From the NCBI RefSeq assembly GCF_000372725.1, contig NW_005200011.1:310918-374917 (forward strand): DNA of 64,000 bases, in the 5' to 3' direction. The notes below the pieces were generated by a model that had not been told where the DNA came from, made no database searches, and saw only the letters and a list, made by a program, of their open reading frames with translations. The stretch's first letter is position 1. Each line of letters opens with the position of its first letter. Positions 58,096-64,000 of this stretch are shown in pieces. The DNA is from Emiliania huxleyi CCMP1516 (Eukaryota; Haptophyta; Isochrysidales; Noelaerhabdaceae). The translations under genes and the position numbers were made by a program.

Positions 58096-60130
58096 CCCAA
58101 CGTGTGGTGGCTACTACCTCTGCTTTGACTCCTCATACGGCACGTTGGGAAACACATGCGCCAGCGCTCCGCTCGGGCTCGGCAGCGAAGTGCCGGCAGG
58201 CGCAAAGACGAGCTGCCTGTCGTCCCGGCCGGCAGCGGAGTCCTGGTCGAGCAGCTTGGCGACGACGACGCCGTGCCGCTCGACCATGCCGACCATCTTT
58301 TGCTCGCCGCCGCGTTCATTGAGGAGGATCGCCTTGACGCCGCTCTCCAGCAGCGCGGCGAGCACGGCGGCGGACGGCTCGTCGGAACAGTAGACGAGCA
58401 CGTTCGAGACGAGGCAGAGGTCGAGCGGGCCGCCCGCCGCGTCGCGCGCGTCGACGCCCGCCTTGATATCCCACTGCGCGAAGCGGTACGTGGTGCCGCC
58501 GCCACCCGCCTCCGCCTCGGCCGGCTCTGGCAGCGCGAGCAGGTACGGCTCCCACGACGGCTGCAGGTCGAGGGAGACCAAGTCAAGCCTCGGCGGCGCC
58601 ACGCCTCGCTCCCCTGCGAGCTGCTCCAAGTACCAAGCCAAGGCGAGCAGCTCGTACCCGGGCCCTCCCCCGAGCGACGCCACGCGCAGGAGAGGCCGCC
58701 CGCCGCTGCTACCGCCGCCGCCGTTGCCGCCATTCTCACCCTCGCCGCTGCCACCGCCGCCGCCTGCGGACTGCAGCCACGGGTCGAAGACGCCTCGTGC
58801 GGCGGCGCGCTCGAAGAGTGCCTGCCGCGAGTCCAGGGGGGCGCCTCAGCGGTGGGGCGCGGCGGCGTGGGCGGCGCGGCGGCGCGCTCGAGGACCCAGC
58901 TCTCGGTGAAGCGCTGGAAGGACTTTAGGCGCAGGTAGAGCGCCTGGGGAGTGGGGGCGGGGGTGGGGTCCGGGGCGAGGGGGCGAGGGGGGGGGGGGGG
59001 GGGGCTCCCCCCCCCAAAAAGGCAATCCCCCCTGCCACCCAGGGGGGGGGAATTCCCCGTGCCTCCCCGGGGCCATTCCCGCACTCTTTGGCGCGGACTT
59101 CATCGTCGGCTTCATCACGTACAGGTGCTCGCCTGCGCCACGTACAGTCACACTCTGAGGCATGCTCTGTCACAGCTCCGGCGGCGGCCGCTCCCAGGCA
59201 TGCTCGCCGTGACGCGCCGTCTCTGTGGGGTCCGAGGTGGCGTTCACGCGCGCGTCGGAGAGGGCAAAGACACGCTCGTTGACCAGGAGGAGCCTAGCAG
59301 TCACTCCTCTCGTTCCTCCGAGGTGGCGTTGATCGAGGGCGCCGCTCGACGAGGAGGAGCCGGCGCAGCAGCGCGAGCCCCGCCTGCGCGACGGGCATGC
59401 GCGGGGGTTGTGCACCGAGTGGCTGCTCCCTCCCTCTCCCTCCGTCTCTTCCCTCCTCGTTCCTCCCTGCCCCCCACCCCTCTCGAGGTGCGCTGAGGCG
59501 CCGGGCCCCACGGGACCAGTCCTACACTGCAGCCCACCGTCTCTGTCGCAAAGGGGTACTGCCGCATCCGGTCCTGGAAATAGGTGCACTGGCCGCCGCC
59601 CATGTCGTACACCATGCCGTCCTCGTCGAGCCGCGCCTGAGGCGGGTGCGTGGGGCAAGGCTCGCCGCGAAGACTCCCTCTCGCCCTTCCGCCACAGCCC
59701 TCTCCCGCCACTCCTACGAATAGCCCTCCCCGCGCACCCCGCCCGGCACGTCCTCGCCCTCGCCCAGCGGCCGGTGCGGGTTGCGGCCAGCGGAGCCGAA
59801 GCGTGACGGCGCGCCCTTTGGGTTGTACTTATAGCCGGTAGCCTCGGCCAGTCGGTCGACTGACAAGTCCCGGCCCCGGTCGACAGAGTAGTCCTTGTCG
59901 GGCGGCGGCGCCCGCAGCGCCGACCTTGAGAGGTCGGCGGCGCCGCCGTGACGCGGCGGCCCACGCGAGTCGAGGCCGCCGCCCGCACCGCCACCGCCGG
60001 CGCGGAGCGGCTCGCGCTGCTGCCGCGGCGGCGGCCTGTCGACGAGGTCGCTGAGCGACTTGCCTTGCGACTCTGCGCCGGCAGCTGGCGCCGGGACCTG
60101 GTTTCGGCGGTGCGGCGGGACGTACGGCAT
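58096..60130 (-). CDS. SAM-dependent methyltransferase-like protein, multi-exon
   Basis: The minus strand starts MPYVPPHRRNQVP (60130) with a Pro/Gly-rich N-terminal exon ending near GEGED. A candidate second exon gives ARLDEDGMVYDMGGGQCTYF (about 59645-59545), and a third LLLVNERVFALSDAR (about 59297-59250). GEHLYVMKPTMKSAPKSAG (about 59135-59080) follows. The last exon contains ALYLRLKSFQRFTESWVLER (about 58950-58890). A class I methyltransferase core then reads VASLGGGPGYELLAL (motif I), LDLVSLDLQPSWEPYL (acidic loop), FAQWDIKAG and LDLCLVSNVLVYC. It ends in VFPNVPYEESKQR and a stop near 58110. The substrate is unknown. I have not verified every splice junction, and the upstream exons could belong to a different gene. 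Confidence 0.5.
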
Positions 60131-60219
60131 GGACGCTGGCCTATGCCACCCAGGTAAGGCAGGCGGCCAAGCGGCGTTGGCCGACGTGATTGCGATTTAT
60201 CGTACAAGGGAAGAAACTT

Positions 60220-60885
60220 CTTTGCAGGTACTCATAGGGCGTGGGCTGGCGTCGGCTGGCCTGCGCCTGCGCTGCCTTTGACAAGGACGGCTAGCGGGTC
60301 CCGTGCTGCGGCATCCCCGTTGCACGCGAAAGCCGTGGGACGCACGCGTGAGAACGCCGCCGAGTTCAAGTACCCCTGCCTGAACGGGGCTTACTTAGGT
60401 AGGCTGAACAAGGTTTTCCTCTCGCACCCCGTCTCTTTTCTTTTCCTTTTTTCTCTGCAGCACCCTCTCTTTTCCTCTCTATTTTCCCGGGAAAACCATC
60501 AAATTTTCCGGGCTCTGAGCCGTGTCTGAGGCTGGTTTGGGCCCAAAATCAGCCAAATCGGCAAAATACCGGGTATTTTGCGGGTATACCTGGAAAACCC
60601 CGGGTATACCTGGAAAATATCCTGCGACCGCCTGGGTATCGTGCCGATTTCCTCAATTTTGCGTCAGATTTTGCCCCAGACCAGCTCTCAGACTCAGGGA
60701 AACTCGCGAGTTTCCAGAATGGAGCACCAAACACCCTCTGTTTTCCCTCATCGCTCTACAACGCACCCGCCTCGTCACGCGGCGGATGTAGAGCTCTACA
60801 GCTCTACAGCGCTCTACAGCGCTCTACATCTCTACAGCTCTACAGTGCTCTACACTCTACATCCTCTACACCCTCCCTCAGCATG
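60220..60885. other. Intergenic with short repeats
   Basis: CGGGTATACCTGGAAAA is directly repeated at 60579-60618. CTCTACAGCTCTACAGCGCT units occupy 60789-60875. No gene was recognised. Confidence 0.5.
60789..60875. repeat. GCTCTACA minisatellite
   Basis: Eight or more imperfect GCTCTACA/CTCTACAT units in tandem. Confidence 0.85.
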
Positions 60886-60889
60886 AGCA

Positions 60890-61801
60890 TCGCGAGGTGG
60901 GACCGGCCGCCGTCGACCAGCAGCTGGTGCCCCTGCGCCCAGAACTGCGTGAGGGCATCCCGGTCCTTAGCCTTGGAGAGCGTGAAGAAGGTCTTGGCGG
61001 CCGGAGCCTTGTCAAGCTCGCGGAAGGTCTTGAGCGCGCAGAGCGAGTCGCCGTAGCCGATGTCTGGCCGCTGCGACCGGTTGATTCACTTGCCGTAGAG
61101 GATGACGCCAGACAGGCCGATAGCCTCGTCAGCAGTGCACCCCATAGCCCTGAGCTGCTCCGCCATCACGGAAAGCTCGGTCTTGGACATCCCCTTTGTC
61201 TTCAGGTCCGAGCAGCTCGTGCCCGCGTCGATCGTCTCGACTTTTTCGGCGGCCGCCGCCGCCGCCTCCGGTGGTGATGACACCTCCACAGCCTCCTTCT
61301 CCCGAGGCGCTGGGCGAGCGTCCATCCACCACATTTTGGCTAGAGCCATCTGAATGGGCGGCAGCTCCTTGCCGATGGCCTGGGCAAACGTGTCCGCGTA
61401 CACCCCGAAGAGGTCCTCATCACCGAGGCTCGACCACACCTCGTCCGCAGTCACGTACTTCGCCAATAGCTCGGCCGAGGCAGTGATCTCGTCCTCCTTG
61501 AGCGGCAAGCGTCGCCCGGCCCGCTCCGACTTGAGCACCTCGGTGATGTCCTCTGCTTCAGTCCCCGCAGCCACTCCGCCCTCGGCCTCGCCGAGGGCCA
61601 TGACCAAAACGCGCAACGAGAGAGACCCCTGTCTCTCTCCAACAGCTCGGCTGCGCGTGCGCCTTGACCCGTGGGACGCACGTAGAACTCCACGTGACAA
61701 GGAGCCTTGTAATGCAACCGAGCGCCGACTTGAACCTTCCCACGGTACGTCGCCGCAAAGCATCTTATCTCCTGCGTTCGCATTTGGGCGGCCATCGCCA
61801 C
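60890..61801 (-). pseudogene. Unidentified minus-strand coding remnant
   Basis: The minus strand begins MAMAAQMRTQEIRCFAATYR and continues KVQVGARLHYKAPCHVEFYV. It shifts frame near 61620 into MALGEAEGGVAAG, TADEVWSSLGDEDLFGVY and LGKELPPIQMALAKMWW-like sequence, and reaches a stop after SGVILYGK (61086). Beyond the TGA the same frame continues RSQRPDIGYGDSLCALK and FWAQGHQLLVDGGRSHLAM. The frameshift and stop suggest a broken gene. I do not recognise the family. Its style resembles the unknown remnant at 15.2-16.8 kb. Confidence 0.4.
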
Positions 61802-61979
61802 ACTCCCTAGCTCAACTGTCGACCCTAGCGGGTCGCCAGCCGATCGTCATGTCGCCTGAAGGTCCGTGCACAAGCCCCTCATTCCCCCCACAAAGCACCC
61901 GTTTGCGCCACGCGCCGCCCGCACCGCGCCCGCCTTTGGAGGAGCCTCGACAGCGGAAAGCGGTTCGGCGGGAAGAGGT

Positions 61980-62100
61980 TTTGCCCACCAGCGCGCGGCG
62001 ACCGCGCGCACACCACGCCCGCCGGCTCTCCGCCCTCCTCACCACCCGTCGGCGCTGTCCGCAGGCATGTGAGGCAGAACGGCGACCGCACAGCGCGCAC
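61980..62100 (-). repeat. Dispersed repeat, inverted copy of 10440-10590
   Basis: CACCACCCGTCGGCGCTGTC ... CGCAGGCATGTGAGGCAGAA and the adjacent GCGCGCGGCGACCGCGCGC block occur here. They recur in reverse complement inside the TA-flanked element at 10440-10590. Confidence 0.75.
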
Positions 62101-62506
62101 GGGTGTCTTGCTCGCCGTCACCCTCTCGCCCCCCGCTCCGTGACCGCCGCCGCTCGCGCCACCGCCGCCGCCAATGCCGCCGCCAACCAAGCGCCAACGC
62201 CGCCCGTACCTCGCGCCTCGCGCCTCGCGCCTCGCGCCTCGCCCTCGCCGCCCCCGCCGCCCGCCCTCGCGACGGCGTCCTTCTGGGTATCTCCGGGTGG
62301 CTTGCTCGCCTCGCCGCCGCCCCCACTCTCGCGCAGCGCGACCGCGTCCGCTCGATCGGTGAGCCGTCGCCCGCCACGCGCGCTCTCACGGCGACCGCGG
62401 GCCGCTCATTCATCGAGCGAGGAGCGAGGCGCCGAGCGAAGGGAAGAGAGAGCGATCGATACGATACGATACGCAAACCGATACCACACCTGACGATTTT
62501 TTCCAA

Positions 62507-64000
62507 GTGTGTGTTGCCGCAACCGGTCTTGATAATCTCTCTGCCCGAGATGATGACCCTCTCAACTTTGTCGACCGCCGGGGGCAAGGCATGGTCTCGG
62601 ATAGGAGAAGCTTGACGCTGGCCGAGTCGCTCTCTCTGACCGACGAGGCTCGGATCGTGTGCGAGTCGGCGCCGCCGTACCGCATCATCCACACCAATGT
62701 CGCCTGGAAAGAGGCATGCGGTTTCTCATTCATCGAGGTCGCGGGCAAGACGTGCTCTGTGCTACAGGCGCTTATCTGAGCATCCCCCCACCCAACCGTC
62801 GCCGCGACGCAAGTCGCCGCATTCCCTTGCTGTCGCTGCCGGCAGCCCCCAACGCATCACCTCCTCCCCCCCTCAGGGTGAGGAGACGCAGCGGGCGGCG
62901 CTCGAAACGCTCAGCCTCGCACTGCAGCAGAAGCGGCCCGTCAATGTGAAGCTGATCAATTACCGCAAGGCCACACCAGCGCCTCACCACCCACCCCTCT
63001 CCCGCCGGCGCACGACACCTCTCCATTTCCCGTCACTTCCCCTCTCACACTTCCCCACACGCGTCCCCGCGCCACTGGCTTCCGCCTCCCTCCCCTCCCC
63101 CCCCCCGACCCACCCTTCGCCCGCCCGCCGGCCTACCCTCCCTTGCTCCTCCCCCTGTTGGCAGGATGGCACGCCATTCCTCAACTCGCTGCACGTCGCG
63201 CCCGTCAAGGGCGGGTCGCACTTTTACGGGCGATTCGTCACCGCGCAGCCGATCACCGACGGCTCGGTCGCTCCACGAGAGGAGACGCCCGAGCTCAACC
63301 CCGTTCCCGAGGCACCCGTTAGCTACGTCGGCAAGGGCGGCGGCCGCTGCCAGCGGAGGGTGTCGCAGGCGCAGCTTGCCGACATGCTGGAGAGCGAGGA
63401 CCCGTACGTGCTCTGCTCGAGCGAGTGGCCGCACGTCATCACGCACGCCTCGCCCGCGTGGTGCGAGATGTGCGGCTACATGGCGGAGGAGGTGGAGGGG
63501 CTCACCAACAAGATCCTTACCGGCCCCGACACCGACTCAGAGGCGCCCGCTTCGCTGCTCGCAGCACGTGTGACTCCACCTTGGGCCCTGCGCTCAGCCT
63601 CCCTGGTCGCTTCCCGCAGGCGCTCGCCTCGCTGCTCGCGCACGTGCGCGCCGAGGAGCCGACCGTGCAGACGGTGTGGAACTACAAGAAGGGCGGCGAG
63701 CGCTTCCTCAACCAGGCGGCGGTGCTGCCTCTCTGCGACGGTGCATTCCTGATCAGTGTTGACCGGTCCGAGAATGACTGCGCAGGTGACGGTGCTGCCT
63801 CTCTACGACGAGTCGCACGAGCTCGCCGCCTTCGCTTCCATCCTCAAGGAGGTGGACAGCGAGGACCTCGCCATCGACGCAGATGCGTGGCGCCGCCTCA
63901 GCGCCGTGCTCGAGACGCAGGGGCCAATCCTCGACACACCGCGGCGCGAGGCGGCGCAGGCGCTTCTCGGCGCGCGCGCGGCGGTGCTGCGCGACCTGTG
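62507..64000 (+). CDS. Tandem LOV/PAS-domain protein, 5' part (runs off the window)
   Basis: Exons are (62507 or 62591)-62767, 62877-62969, 63165-63542, 63620-63715 and 63786 onward. All four introns are GC-AG. The first PAS domain reads IIHTNVAWKEACGFSFIEV, then AGKTCSVLQ (Cys55 counted from 62591), and NYRKDGTPFLNSLHVAPV. That is the LOV layout, with the flavin-adduct Cys in place of that in GxNCRFLQ but with the neighbouring Asn, Arg and Phe changed. The second PAS domain has VITHASPAWCEMCGYMAEEV, NKILTGPDTDSEA and WNYKKGGERFLNQ. The LOV-type GPDTD is kept, but the Cys position is Asn. Such domains bind FMN and sense blue light in algae; flavin binding here is inference. The protein continues past 64000, so any output domain is unseen. 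Confidence 0.85.

Noticed and set aside
59030..59060. Palindromic CCCAGGGGGGGGG/AATTCCCC patch
   Set aside because: Low-complexity G/C runs in an intron-like stretch; no specific structure beyond composition.

Overview
The window is GC-rich nuclear DNA from a unicellular eukaryote. It carries short introns, many dispersed repeats, retrotransposon remnants, long simple repeats and two 100-base scaffold gaps. Composition, repeat load and splice-site habits fit a marine microalga of the haptophyte type (Emiliania/Gephyrocapsa-like). That assignment is inference; no rRNA or organelle marker is present. There is no operon, CRISPR array, rRNA or convincing tRNA gene.

Recognisable host genes sit as islands between repeats. 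From left to right they are: a TraB/GumN-like membrane protein (11.4-13.8 kb, +); an intronless ergothioneine/selenoneine-type sulfoxide synthase (22.2-24.0 kb, +); a CxC5/CxC6 cysteine-cluster protein of the KDZ-transposon-associated class (31.6-30.1 kb, -); the ribosome-biogenesis factor NOL6/Utp22 (38.3-33.5 kb, -, with a gap inside); a DDX20-like DEAD-box helicase (41.9-44.4 kb, +); GDP-L-fucose synthase (53.8-51.3 kb, -); an uncharacterised SAM-methyltransferase-like protein (60.1-58.1 kb, -); and the start of a protein with two LOV-type PAS domains that runs off the right edge (62.5 kb onward, +). For four of these I derived exon models base by base. They use 29 introns, of which about 21 are GC-AG and 8 are GT-AG. 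The fucose synthase model gives a clean 322-residue protein, close to the family's usual length.

Mobile DNA fills most of the rest. A complete but RT-less Copia element has 230/231-bp LTRs and a 5-bp target duplication (25.8-27.5 kb). A related, broken minus-strand Copia copy lies at 18.9-21.5 kb. A 1.6-kb element with 86-bp inverted repeats is flanked by TA (9.6-11.2 kb). A 636-bp inverted-repeat element carries paired E2F-like and G-box motifs (17.0-17.6 kb). A decayed multi-exon DDE-like transposase gene (46.1-50.5 kb) is itself split by a 350-bp foldback element with an 8-bp target duplication.

Two patterns link the islands. A ~320-370-bp dispersed cassette occurs five times, and two copies lie directly upstream of, and in the same sense as, NOL6 and the DDX20-like gene. 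A ~46-bp segment is shared, in the same orientation, by introns of the unrelated TraB-like and DDX20-like genes, as expected for introner-type intron gain.
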